From a virus: 64,000 nucleotides of DNA. The notes under the pieces are model-generated. The model was not told the DNA's origin. It saw nothing but the letters and a program-made list of their open reading frames with translations, and made no database searches. The position numbers and the translations under genes were made by a program. Shown piece by piece: positions 16,526 to 25,043 of this stretch. Each line of letters starts with the position of its first letter. Positions within the stretch are counted from its first letter, which is position 1. Location of the stretch: positions 1 to 64,000 of IMG/VR virus record IMGVR_UViG_3300012005_000004, one strand, 5' to 3'.

Positions 16526-17379
16526 AACATATTCGATTCGCCAGTGACATTCACCTGGACTTTGACATCGCAGCCTGGCACAAGGGGTTGCGAAGAAGTC
16601 ACGGAGTGATGTGTGACATGGACATGCTCTGGTATCCAGAGCCGATGGAAGGCGATGACGAAACGACGCTAGTGATTCCTGGAGACCTCTGGGTAGAGCG
16701 CAGGTTCTTGAGCCAAAAGCATCCCGCCACAAAGAAAAGCTGGATGCAAGAGCTGTCAGGACGCTTTAAGTACGTTGTGTTTGTGCTTGGTAATCATGAT
16801 TATTGGGGTCAAAACCTAAGCAAAGAACCAGGACGAATCAAATCGGTCATCAATGATGACAAGCTGACGAATGTGTTCTTTCTAGAAAATCTGTCGATCG
16901 TTCTCGACCAGGTTAAGTTTCTCGGTGGAACGCTCTGGACAGACTTTGCTAGGCAAGATCCTCTATTGATGTTCAATGCACCAAACGTAATGAATGACTA
17001 CAAGTACATTCGAAATGGCGCAAGCTTTGGGAGGTTGCACCCAAGAGACTTGCTTGCCGCTCACCTGAAGACACGATCATTCATCAGTAACAATTGCGTC
17101 AAGGATGATCCAGCACAGCGTATCATGGTGGTAACTCACATGGCTCCATCATACATGTCTTATGCTAAAGCTCCATTTAGCTCTAAGTACCAACCGTACT
17201 ACGCTTCGGACCTATCGGACATGATCTTAGATGATTGCCAAGACGCCGAGTGGTGGCTTCATGGTCATATTCATGATCCTGCCGATTACATGATCGGAAA
17301 CACCAGAGTAATGTGTAATCCACGAGGTTACTCCAGACAACAAATTAAGTGGGACCCTTTGATGAGGATAGATCTATGA
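16522..17379 (+). CDS. Calcineurin-type metallophosphoesterase
   Basis: A 285-aa protein with the two-metal motifs in order: SDIHLDFD (residues 8-15), GDLW, GNHDYWG, VTHMAPS and HGHIHDPAD. All usual metal-binding Asp, His and Asn positions are present. The substrate cannot be read; phage members include phosphatases and nucleases. ATGA overlaps link it to both neighbours. Confidence 0.88.
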   Translation: MKHIRFASDIHLDFDIAAWHKGLRRSHGVMCDMDMLWYPEPMEGDDETTLVIPGDLWVERRFLSQKHPATKKSWMQELSGRFKYVVFVLGNHDYWGQNLSKEPGRIKSVINDDKLTNVFFLENLSIVLDQVKFLGGTLWTDFARQDPLLMFNAPNVMNDYKYIRNGASFGRLHPRDLLAAHLKTRSFISNNCVKDDPAQRIMVVTHMAPSYMSYAKAPFSSKYQPYYASDLSDMILDDCQDAEWWLHGHIHDPADYMIGNTRVMCNPRGYSRQQIKWDPLMRIDL

Positions 17380-17759
17380 GCACTACATTCGATAAGTTTA
17401 TGGTTAAAGACCAATATGGTTCACCGCAGTATCGCTTGAATGAAAGACTGGCAACGGCTCAAGGAGTCACCGATGAACAGCTGACGAAGCTTCGTGACTT
17501 GCACCAGCAAAAGCTTATGCTGTTTGAGCAGATGGAGCTTCTTGATCCAACTACTGAACCTGGACGGCTTAAGTCACTAGCTTTCGCGGTGGAACAGATT
17601 GAATTCGACCTGCAAGCAAATTGGAACTTTCCTCAAGATCCAAACTTTCACGAATGGTATCTGGTTCCTCATTGTAAGTGTCCGACTCTAGACAACCGCG
17701 ATCGAAAGGGGACACAGTTCAAGGTCATTTCAACATTCTGTCCGATTCACGGAAAATAA
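17376..17759 (+). CDS. Hypothetical protein with C-terminal Cys/His motif, 127 aa
   Basis: Start chosen at the ATG overlapping the phosphoesterase stop, with GAGGAT before it. A helical middle part is followed by HCKCPT and TFCPIHGK, which together could bind one zinc ion. No family recognised. Confidence 0.65.
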   Translation: MSTTFDKFMVKDQYGSPQYRLNERLATAQGVTDEQLTKLRDLHQQKLMLFEQMELLDPTTEPGRLKSLAFAVEQIEFDLQANWNFPQDPNFHEWYLVPHCKCPTLDNRDRKGTQFKVISTFCPIHGK

Positions 17760-17760
17760 G

Positions 17761-18021
17761 ATGAAAATAAGATTTAGCACAATTGTGGTGTTTGTGCTTG
17801 CTGGTGTTGTTATTTTCTTAGCATGTTCTCTCTTAGCGATTTCAATCTCTATGGCATTCCATACGATCTTCACGAAGAGATCATCACCTGAGTGTAGGAA
17901 TGAAATTGTTGTGTCGATCGTCAAGGCTGAGTATCGAACAGTGACGGTCAAAACGGAGTCAGGTAAGTTATTGCGGTTAGACCAACCAACCGTTAAACCA
18001 GGAGATAAGATCTGCGTATGA
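17761..18021 (+). CDS. Small membrane protein, 86 aa
   Basis: One N-terminal membrane helix (IVVFVLAGVVIFLACSLLAI), then a soluble beta-rich domain with two cysteines (PECRNE, KICV). It overlaps the next gene by ATGA. Confidence 0.65.
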   Translation: MKIRFSTIVVFVLAGVVIFLACSLLAISISMAFHTIFTKRSSPECRNEIVVSIVKAEYRTVTVKTESGKLLRLDQPTVKPGDKICV

Positions 18022-18248
18022 TAGTTTATGGTTTCTTCTACAATAGCTGCATCTTTGAGAGCGCCCCAGGGCTCCAGTCCTTGCACTTAACGAAGGCTGG
18101 AGCGTATAAGGCTATGAGAGCTGATATGATCAAGGTGGCGATGGAAGACCGTGAAAATTCTCCGTATAAGTCTAAAGGTTGGACTAAAGAAAAACCAATC
18201 GATTGGCGTTCTTGGTCCATAAAGAAACTAGAGGTTCAAGATGAGTGA
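18018..18248 (+). CDS. Hypothetical protein, 76 aa
   Basis: ATGA overlap upstream. Begins MIVYGFFYNSC; the middle helix HLTKAGAYKAMRADMIKVAM and the basic Trp-rich end are clear. Common type of small phage protein of unknown role. Confidence 0.6.
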   Translation: MIVYGFFYNSCIFESAPGLQSLHLTKAGAYKAMRADMIKVAMEDRENSPYKSKGWTKEKPIDWRSWSIKKLEVQDE

Positions 18249-18492
18249 TATTCATAGACGTTCAGATGAGACTATAAGAAAAGATTCATTTTGGAACATA
18301 GCTGAACAAAACAATCGGTGTGAATATGCAGTTTGTGTCAACATCCCAGGTTTTCCAGATGCAGAAATTTTAGATGCTTATGAAGCTTGGCTAAATGAAC
18401 AAAGCATAAAATACTATTTCTATTACTTCTTTATCTTTTTTAAGAATGAAGAAGACGCTATAGCATTTAATTTACGTTGGGTATTAAGATGA
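18241..18492 (+). CDS. Hypothetical protein, 83 aa
   Basis: Overlaps both neighbours. The layout looks ferredoxin-like (strand, helix DAYEAWLNEQ, strands of Tyr/Phe). No family recognised. Confidence 0.55.
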   Translation: MSDIHRRSDETIRKDSFWNIAEQNNRCEYAVCVNIPGFPDAEILDAYEAWLNEQSIKYYFYYFFIFFKNEEDAIAFNLRWVLR

Positions 18493-18797
18493 AAATGAAA
18501 AGATCTAATTTTGATGTAGTTATGCGTGCGCTATCAGAATATGTTCCAGTCACACTAGGTGGTAGAGTTTATCGGCTTATCAAGGCAGGTGACCCAATAG
18601 TCGCAGTGTCTGGTGTTTTTGAATCAGATCACGACGTACTCTGCCACGTTCTTCAAATGTTCAAAAATGAAAGCAAGGCTTATGCAGAAATAACTCTTCC
18701 GGCAGATCTCACCGTTAATAACTTGATCGAGCTCGCAGATTCTTTAACCGAAGAAGATATAATTAATTGTATCTTCAGCCATGCTGGTCGAATCTAA
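18489..18797 (+). CDS. Hypothetical protein, 102 aa
   Basis: Start at the ATG overlapping the upstream TGA. An acidic C-terminal helix (NNLIELADSLTEEDIINCIF) is the main feature. TAATG overlap to the next gene. Confidence 0.55.
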   Translation: MKMKRSNFDVVMRALSEYVPVTLGGRVYRLIKAGDPIVAVSGVFESDHDVLCHVLQMFKNESKAYAEITLPADLTVNNLIELADSLTEEDIINCIFSHAGRI

Positions 18798-19066
18798 TGA
18801 CAGCGTACCAAGACAACTGGGAAAAGATCTTTGGAAAGAAGAAGGTAAAGCCGAAGATCATTCAACCGTTGCGATCTACCGTCGCATACTGGGATCCTGA
18901 TAAGCCAGACATTGTCTCGGCTCTAAGCTCAAATGTTGACTCTTTAGATAAAGAATCTTTGATCTCCTTAGTTCGAGAGCTTGATCGACGATTCATCCAG
19001 CTTTGGGATAAGGTCTCATTTGAGCAAGAACATGGTCTTCTTGACTATGAAAAGCTGGTGAAATAA
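18797..19066 (+). CDS. Hypothetical protein, 89 aa
   Basis: Start at the TAATG overlap. A basic N-terminus (FGKKKVKPKI) leads to a helix ESLISLVRELDRRFIQLWDKV. Last gene before the promoter at 19070. Confidence 0.55.
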   Translation: MTAYQDNWEKIFGKKKVKPKIIQPLRSTVAYWDPDKPDIVSALSSNVDSLDKESLISLVRELDRRFIQLWDKVSFEQEHGLLDYEKLVK

Positions 19067-19069
19067 TTG

Positions 19070-19098
19070 TGTACTTGTTGAGTTCATTGAGTTATAAT
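19070..19098 (+). promoter_or_regulatory. Promoter, -35 TGTACT / -10 TATAAT
   Basis: TGTACT (19070-19075), 17-nt spacer, TATAAT (19093-19098). It stands 37 nt before the DUF475 gene and opens the Ter-type region. Confidence 0.75.
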
Positions 19099-19134
19099 GC
19101 TTTGTGTTAGTCCATCTAAACGGAGCGTAATAAA

Positions 19135-20163
19135 ATGAAATCAACAATGTCGTACTTTTCGACCAGCTTCATCTTCACATTGGTCGCCCTAGTATTTTGT
19201 TACTTTGTCGCGGGCATCGAAGGAGCCTTCTTGGCTGGAGTTCTAGGGATCTTAGAGACCAGCCTATCGATGGACAACGCCGTCGTAAATTCCACGGTCC
19301 TTCGCGACATGGACCAAGTATGGAGGAAGCGTTTCCTGACTTGGGGTATGGTTATCGCCGTGTTTGGAATGCGACTCGTGTTCCCAGTCTTGATCGTCTG
19401 GGCTACCAGCACGCTAGGCCTTGTAGAATCTGCTGTACTTCCCTTTAAAAACCCACACCTCTATGAAACTACGCTGACGGCCGCTCATGTAAGCATCGCG
19501 GGCTTCGGTGGAACGTTCTTGCTGATGGTCTTCCTGAAGTTCTTCATCGATGATTCAAAGGAGGAACACTGGGTACCATTCGTAGAAAGCGTCATGGTCA
19601 AGGCTGGACGTATCGAAGCAGTACAGATCATCTTGGCTCTTGCGGTGGCTGCTGTAGTTACGCTGCTGCTGCCTGCCATCGATAAGATGCAGTTTATTCA
19701 ATCGGCCGTGTGGGGCATCATCGCTTACCTAGTAGTTGACGGCATCGGCGCGATCTTTGAGTCCGATGAAACTGAAGGATCAGTCGCCGCATCTGTCGCT
19801 AAGGCTGGGATCGCCTCATTCCTTTACCTCGAGATGGTTGACGCATCCTTCAGCTTTGACGGCGTAATCGGAGCGTTTGCGGTTACCAACAATGTTATCT
19901 TGATCGCGCTTGGCCTCGGGATCGGCGCCATGTTTGTCCGGTCGTTGACCTTGTTGATGGTAGACAAGAATACTCTCGGAACCTTCCGTTACCTGGAACA
20001 TGGAGCCTTCTGGTCGATCGGAGTTCTTGCCATCTGTATGTTCCTCGGCATCGTCGTTGACATCCCAGAGGTTGTCACGGGATTGTCGGCCGCGGTTATC
20101 TTGGGACTTGCTCTCGGACACTCCGTATATGCAAACCGTAAAGAGCTGGCGTTGGCCTCTTAG
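19135..20163 (+). CDS. DUF475 / TerC-superfamily integral membrane protein
   Basis: A 342-aa polytopic membrane protein with about eight hydrophobic segments. The TerC-type signature is LETSLSMDNAVVNSTVL (about residues 41-57), with acidic residues inside membrane helices thought to handle metal ions. A second copy of the pattern, LEMVDASFSFDGVIGAF, lies near residue 236. TelA, TerD and VWA genes follow, the usual partners in tellurite-resistance and stress clusters. GC-rich wobble bases suggest host-like codon adaptation. Confidence 0.88.
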   Translation: MKSTMSYFSTSFIFTLVALVFCYFVAGIEGAFLAGVLGILETSLSMDNAVVNSTVLRDMDQVWRKRFLTWGMVIAVFGMRLVFPVLIVWATSTLGLVESAVLPFKNPHLYETTLTAAHVSIAGFGGTFLLMVFLKFFIDDSKEEHWVPFVESVMVKAGRIEAVQIILALAVAAVVTLLLPAIDKMQFIQSAVWGIIAYLVVDGIGAIFESDETEGSVAASVAKAGIASFLYLEMVDASFSFDGVIGAFAVTNNVILIALGLGIGAMFVRSLTLLMVDKNTLGTFRYLEHGAFWSIGVLAICMFLGIVVDIPEVVTGLSAAVILGLALGHSVYANRKELALAS

Positions 20164-20171
20164 AGATAAAA

Positions 20172-20432
20172 ATGATACTACCTAAAGATCTTCTTGATCA
20201 AATATCGTATTATGAGTATAACACTCAACGGGTGAATCGATTCGCGACGAACACACTCACACAATCAAAATTTATATTACATTTTAAGCAATGGTGGAAA
20301 CCAAGTAAAACTATCTTCATCAATTGGTTACAGCGAACAACTCAAGACGGTGATTTATTGATTTTCGAAGAACCAGATGAAAGTAGAGAACTTAGAGATC
20401 AACTACACTTATACATTCAAGATAGAAACTAG
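20172..20432 (+). CDS. Hypothetical protein, 86 aa
   Basis: Follows DUF475 by 8 nt. Aromatic and Gln-rich with KQWWKPSKTIFINWLQ in the middle. AT-rich compared with its neighbours, so it may be an insertion into the Ter set. No family recognised. Confidence 0.55.
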   Translation: MILPKDLLDQISYYEYNTQRVNRFATNTLTQSKFILHFKQWWKPSKTIFINWLQRTTQDGDLLIFEEPDESRELRDQLHLYIQDRN

Positions 20433-20457
20433 TTTCATAACTGTTAAGGAATAGATC

Positions 20458-21723
20458 ATGCAACCAACCCGTCTAGGTGGAGCTCCAAACCTTCAAGCTC
20501 AACCAGCATCACCGCCTGCTGCTGTAGTTGAATCGATGATGCCAGACTTTTTGACGCCAAAGACAGAACAATCGGTTATGGTAGCACCAACGATGAGCAC
20601 ATCGATCACATTACCACCAAACTTCCCGGTCACCTTCCCTGAGCAAAAGATGCGGCAGATAGAAGGAGATGTCAAGAAGTTTGACTTTGACAAGATCTCG
20701 ATGCGAGACATTGCCATGATCGGAACCGAGGTCGAGCAGGAGCTTCACAAGACACTTGGTGTCTTCCTAGCGAAGATCAACCAGGGTGACCAACCAAAGC
20801 TGTTCAAGCTTGTTGAAAAGCTCAAGGATGAGGTCGACAAGGAGAACCTTGGTGAGCTTGCTGATAAGATTCTCAACGCCCAGCCTGGCATGATCGATAA
20901 GCTCAAGGGGATGTTCAGCGCAAAGTCGCTATCAAAGGCGTCCAACAATGCGTTCGAGAACGTTCGGCTGCTGGCCGCAGGCAAGACCAAGACGCTGACC
21001 GAGGTTATCGCCAAGATGGAGCAGGAACTCGCGGTTGAGATGAACCGGCTCGAAGGAGAGGTTAAGAACATGGAGGCGCTTAAGAACGCGTACGTCGATC
21101 GCTTCATGGACTATGCCTACTTGACGGTTTACATGATCGGCATCCATGAAAAAGCTCAACAGTACGTTGCTGCAGTTGAAGCGCAAGGCCAAGTCGATCC
21201 TACTTTCCTCAATGACCTTCGGGCTAAGTTTCAAGCTCTGGAAAGCCGTGCATTGACCGTTGAAGGCATGATGACGAAGCTGCCTAGTGACCAGCTCGCG
21301 ATACGTCAGATCCAGAACGCCGGTGTCCAAACGCTCATGGAAACTGCGACGACATCATCGACCAGGTTTGCTTCGATCAAGATGACGCTGATTAAGATCA
21401 ACGGTGCGTTGATCGTTCAAGGTGTTCAACGGTTGAGCGCTCAAGGAAAAGCTCTTGATGAAACGCTGCAAACCGTCGATCGCAAGCTGATGAATGAAGT
21501 TGTCACCGTCGCCGCAAACGCTCCTGGAGATAATCGATTGGCTCAAGCCCAACAGCTCCAACAGGTCATCGCTGACACCAAAGCGCTCCAGGTGATCGTC
21601 GAGCAAGCACGGGTGAAGAACTCCGCACAGTTCCAGCAGGCCCGCGAGATCTTCTCTCAAGCCCGAGCTGATATGCAGCAGCTTGGAACTACCATCCGCC
21701 CAGACCAACCGCTTGGATATTAA
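20458..21723 (+). CDS. telA: TelA/KlaA-family toxic anion resistance protein
   Basis: A 421-aa soluble protein. A Pro-rich N-terminus (1-60) leads to a long helical, coiled-coil body. Segments typical of TelA include FLAKINQGDQPKLFKLVEKLKDE and YLTVYMIGIHEKAQQYVAA. TelA proteins accompany TerC and TerD and are linked to tellurite and antibiotic stress, though their biochemistry is not settled. AAGGAATAGATC lies before the ATG. Confidence 0.82.
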   Translation: MQPTRLGGAPNLQAQPASPPAAVVESMMPDFLTPKTEQSVMVAPTMSTSITLPPNFPVTFPEQKMRQIEGDVKKFDFDKISMRDIAMIGTEVEQELHKTLGVFLAKINQGDQPKLFKLVEKLKDEVDKENLGELADKILNAQPGMIDKLKGMFSAKSLSKASNNAFENVRLLAAGKTKTLTEVIAKMEQELAVEMNRLEGEVKNMEALKNAYVDRFMDYAYLTVYMIGIHEKAQQYVAAVEAQGQVDPTFLNDLRAKFQALESRALTVEGMMTKLPSDQLAIRQIQNAGVQTLMETATTSSTRFASIKMTLIKINGALIVQGVQRLSAQGKALDETLQTVDRKLMNEVVTVAANAPGDNRLAQAQQLQQVIADTKALQVIVEQARVKNSAQFQQAREIFSQARADMQQLGTTIRPDQPLGY

Positions 21724-21725
21724 AG

Positions 21726-21911
21726 ATGACGAAGGAAGAAGTTAAAAAACATCTTGAGAATAATGAAACATTGGGTGGCGGTTCATGGGTATTTTCTAAA
21801 AACTGTATGAACTGCGGAGATGGCTGCTGTTATCAAGAATTTAGCGGCGTAGAAGAAGCTCTTGAAAACATAGGATGGTACGTTGATCTTGATGAATTAG
21901 AAGTTGTTTGA
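21726..21911 (+). CDS. Small Cys-rich protein, 61 aa
   Basis: Starts 2 nt after TelA. NCMNCGDGCCYQEF holds four closely spaced cysteines, probably a metal site. The rest is acidic. No family recognised. Confidence 0.6.
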   Translation: MTKEEVKKHLENNETLGGGSWVFSKNCMNCGDGCCYQEFSGVEEALENIGWYVDLDELEVV

Positions 21912-21932
21912 TCACATAATTTAGGAAAAACT

Positions 21933-22202
21933 ATGACTTCAGAAGATATCTATCGAGCAGCTCTTATCGAGCTCGCAGATGAAGGAAATGAGAAAGCGAA
22001 ATTTGCTCTCGGTATGGGATCTAGAGTTAGCGAAAACTCTAGAGAGATTCGTCCAAATGTTTCTACTGCTCTACAAAAAGCATCTGGTGAATTGACCAGA
22101 GCGCTAAGGTTGAATGGAGATGAGTGGACTAAAGAAACCGACAGAGCTGTTTCTGCTGCCCACGCCTACTTAATGGAAGCGATGTCTCAATTAGCTAGAT
22201 AG
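21933..22202 (+). CDS. Hypothetical helical protein, 89 aa
   Basis: TTAGGAAAAACT precedes the ATG. Helical throughout, with IYRAALIELADEGNEKAKFALG at the N-terminus. No family recognised. Confidence 0.55.
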   Translation: MTSEDIYRAALIELADEGNEKAKFALGMGSRVSENSREIRPNVSTALQKASGELTRALRLNGDEWTKETDRAVSAAHAYLMEAMSQLAR

Positions 22203-22208
22203 AGAAAC

Positions 22209-23162
22209 ATGAACGAACTCGCGGTCATCACGACTTACTACAACCCAGTTCGCTATCAAACGCGTCGCAAGAACTATGACGTTTTTATGGCGGGTATGAA
22301 GAAAGCTGGAGTGACTTGCATCACAGTCGAATGTGCGTTCGGAGATGAACCGTTTGAGCTAGAAGAATCTCCAGCTGTTATCCAGCTTCGATCTAAAACC
22401 TTGGTTTGGCAAAAAGAGAGGTTGATTAACATCGCCGCGTCCTACGTTCCAGATCATTTTAAGTATATCGCTTGGATCGATTGTGACGTCGTATTCATGA
22501 ATAACAGCTGGGTAAAAGATACAATAAAGGTTCTCAAGAAGCACCAGGTGGCCCAGCTCTTCAAAACTTGTATGAGGTTGGATAAGCATGGCGACCGCAC
22601 AAATGACATCTCTGAGTCCTTCGCCTCGGTGATGAGCGATCATCCAGAATATCTCAACTATGAACGGTATGACAAGCATGGTCACACCGGTTACGCTTGG
22701 GCGATGCGCCGGGAGATCTTTGATAAGGTTGGATTATATGAAGCTGCGATCTCAGGCAGCGCAGATCACTTCATGGCTCATGCCATCTATGATGATTACA
22801 ACTTTTGCATTCAAAATGCTCTCAAGCATGATGAATTTCAGATCTCACATTTAAAGGAGTGGGGAAAGAGATTCTATGAGATAGTTAAAGGATCGCTAGG
22901 ATGTGTACAAGGAGAGATCGAGCACCTTTGGCATGGAGATGCGGTTGATCGGCGGTACTTCCTCCGTATGCATGAGATTACAGAGCTTGGATTTAATCCG
23001 TGGACAGACATAGTTTCACTTCCAGGAAAGCCTCTTGATTGGAGTCCTGGAATGAATAAACTGGGGCTAGTAAAGTACTTCGATAATTACTTTAGGGGCC
23101 GTCGAGAAGATGGAGCTAAAGAACCAGTGAGTCACCATTGTGGAGAAACTTGTGTCGTATAA
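22209..23162 (+). CDS. GT-A-fold glycosyltransferase
   Basis: A 317-aa protein that begins like a GT2-type enzyme (NELAVITTYYNPVRY). It has the metal/nucleotide-sugar DxD site in YIAWIDCDVVFMN near residue 95. The acceptor part includes HTGYAWAMRREIFDKVGLYE, and HLWHGD lies further on. It is probably a cytosolic sugar transferase; the acceptor is unknown. Its end overlaps the next gene by 23 nt. Confidence 0.8.
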   Translation: MNELAVITTYYNPVRYQTRRKNYDVFMAGMKKAGVTCITVECAFGDEPFELEESPAVIQLRSKTLVWQKERLINIAASYVPDHFKYIAWIDCDVVFMNNSWVKDTIKVLKKHQVAQLFKTCMRLDKHGDRTNDISESFASVMSDHPEYLNYERYDKHGHTGYAWAMRREIFDKVGLYEAAISGSADHFMAHAIYDDYNFCIQNALKHDEFQISHLKEWGKRFYEIVKGSLGCVQGEIEHLWHGDAVDRRYFLRMHEITELGFNPWTDIVSLPGKPLDWSPGMNKLGLVKYFDNYFRGRREDGAKEPVSHHCGETCVV

Positions 23163-23964
23163 TATTCCAGAAGCACGGGCTAGCCTAGATAAGAAGTTAG
23201 ATGATGTTAACGCTAACTTATCAACATTAAACTATAAGCAACGAGATAATTTCAACTCTCGCATAGCTTACATCAGCGAAGAAGCTAAAAGGATGCTTCC
23301 TGACTTTTCGAAGAACACAGAGAGCTATCTTGCTGAAGTAGCTCCAGATTTTGTGACTGAGAAAGTACATAAAATCTTCAAGTCGAATAGAAAGTTGCTT
23401 GGTGTTTTCAAGCGACGAAATTCTGATAACGCTCTATGGGGGCTTCACATCTCATTGAAGAGTTACCTTAATAGCTGTAAGTGGAGAGAGTTGCGTCACA
23501 TGGATGACTCTATAGAGATTGTCCAGAATGAAATCAATTCTCTCAACCAGGAGCGTGTAACTCTGATCAAGACTATCAATTCACTCAGAGATTTATCAGC
23601 GTCTGGTAAAAAACCCAGCCCACGTTTGAGGCTTGCTTTAACTAAATCCTCACAAAATAATATTACTCCATCATCAAAAGCTAGGTTGAAGAGAATCCAA
23701 GAAGAACCATCTTACCAACCTGATTATCAAGAGAATGATGATTTAGATCTGTTAAAGCTGCTCATCATTGAACAACAGATGTTCGGCCAGACAGGCACCA
23801 TCGATTCGGTACACGGCGGTGGCGGAACGTTTGATGGAGGTGGAGCGTCTGGCAACTGGGACAGCGGACCGATGACCAATCCAGGATGTAACATTGACCT
23901 CATCAGCGCGGTGGTTGGAGCTGGTGTGATCGCAACAGATGATTCATTGGGGACGTTCTCTTAG
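23140..23964 (+). CDS. Coiled-coil protein with Gly-rich C-terminus, 274 aa
   Basis: Residues about 10-165 are charged and helical. A basic linker follows, then VHGGGGTFDGGGASGNWDSG and a short hydrophobic C-terminal stretch (LISAVVGAGVIATDD). It lies between the Ter genes and may be part of that set, but no family is recognised. Confidence 0.6.
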   Translation: MEKLVSYNIPEARASLDKKLDDVNANLSTLNYKQRDNFNSRIAYISEEAKRMLPDFSKNTESYLAEVAPDFVTEKVHKIFKSNRKLLGVFKRRNSDNALWGLHISLKSYLNSCKWRELRHMDDSIEIVQNEINSLNQERVTLIKTINSLRDLSASGKKPSPRLRLALTKSSQNNITPSSKARLKRIQEEPSYQPDYQENDDLDLLKLLIIEQQMFGQTGTIDSVHGGGGTFDGGGASGNWDSGPMTNPGCNIDLISAVVGAGVIATDDSLGTFS

Positions 23965-23967
23965 TTG

Positions 23968-23996
23968 TTTACACAAGGTGTGAAATGGTATAAGAT
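23968..23996 (+). promoter_or_regulatory. Promoter, -35 TTTACA / -10 TAAGAT
   Basis: TTTACA (23968-23973), 17-nt spacer, TAAGAT (23991-23996). It lies 27 nt ahead of the gene at 24023. Confidence 0.6.
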
Positions 23997-24022
23997 GCAT
24001 CTACTCACTAAGGAGAACTTGC

Positions 24023-24379
24023 ATGGATCCATTTGAAGCCACTTTGAACGAGCTACGTAATTACTTGAAATCGCTTATGATCTCAAGTGAGCCGGTAACT
24101 AAGTTTGAGTACGGTGGTGACACCCCAGGATTTGAATTGATAACTCACTTCAAAGCGCTCTTACTTGGTGAAGATTCAGATTCTGCAGAAGTAATCTTTA
24201 AGATTCAAAAATTCTTTTCGGCACCAGATGTCTCTGTGAAATCAAATCCATCAGGTGAATTCATGATCGATTTGCGGTGGTCAACTCAGCCACCAAACAT
24301 GGATGCATTGTTAAACTTCGGCGTGGTAAATGATGGGCCATTTGCTGGTAATTTGTATTTCTCAATGTCACGTGGTTAA
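24023..24379 (+). CDS. Hypothetical protein, 118 aa
   Basis: AAGGAGAACTTGC precedes the ATG. Acidic, alpha/beta. First gene of the transcript that carries TerD. No family recognised. Confidence 0.6.
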   Translation: MDPFEATLNELRNYLKSLMISSEPVTKFEYGGDTPGFELITHFKALLLGEDSDSAEVIFKIQKFFSAPDVSVKSNPSGEFMIDLRWSTQPPNMDALLNFGVVNDGPFAGNLYFSMSRG

Positions 24380-24403
24380 CGTAGTTCAACTTAGGAGTTA
24401 ATT

Positions 24404-25042
24404 ATGAGTGCTCTCACTCTCAATCTGTCAAAACCTGGCGACGTCGCCCAAAAGCTGCAACTGAACCTCAAGAAGTCTGAAGCCTTCAAGGTCAAGCTTG
24501 CTTGGGAAGGCAACACCGACCTGGACCTGCACGCCCTGTTCTGCATCAATGACGGCTCCGGCGGAAAGATCAGCCAGCTCGAAGATATCCTTTCCACATA
24601 CAACGTCAAGCGGCGCCTCGGCGGCCAAGAAGCCGGCACACTGACCAAAAATCCCGATGGCACCTTCGCAATTCACGGTGGAGCCCTCATTCACAGCGCC
24701 GACGTAGACAATGGCGACTCATCCGAAGATGAAGATGAATGGATCCGTGTCGATCCTTCCAAGATGACGATCCCGCCCGGATCAGCCATCGAGATTCCAA
24801 TCATCGCGATGATTCATCCTCAGTCTTCCGGCCGGAACTTCAGCGGCGTTCAGAATGCCAAGGTGTCCGTGGAAGATGCCAACGGGACCGTCCTCATGTC
24901 GGCGAACCTCTCAGCCCAGTTCGGTCAGTTCGTCGGTGTGCAGATGGGTTCGATCATGATTGAAGACACCGGAACGAGCTTCGCTCAGGTTGGCGTCGGC
25001 TTCAACGAGGACTTCAACGGCGTCCTGGGCCACTTCTCCTGA
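24404..25042 (+). CDS. terD: TerD-family protein
   Basis: A 212-aa protein of the TerD/TerX group (calcium-binding beta sandwich). The N-terminus LTLNLSKPGDVAQKLQLNL is typical. FKVKLAWEGNTDLDLHALF carries the acidic DLDL metal motif, and VDNGDSSEDEDEWIRVD, IPIIAMIHPQ and FAQVGVGFNEDFNG follow as in the family. GC-rich codon use contrasts with the small genes around it, suggesting high expression or recent transfer. AGGAGTTAATT precedes the ATG. Confidence 0.88.
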   Translation: MSALTLNLSKPGDVAQKLQLNLKKSEAFKVKLAWEGNTDLDLHALFCINDGSGGKISQLEDILSTYNVKRRLGGQEAGTLTKNPDGTFAIHGGALIHSADVDNGDSSEDEDEWIRVDPSKMTIPPGSAIEIPIIAMIHPQSSGRNFSGVQNAKVSVEDANGTVLMSANLSAQFGQFVGVQMGSIMIEDTGTSFAQVGVGFNEDFNGVLGHFS

Positions 25043-25043
25043 G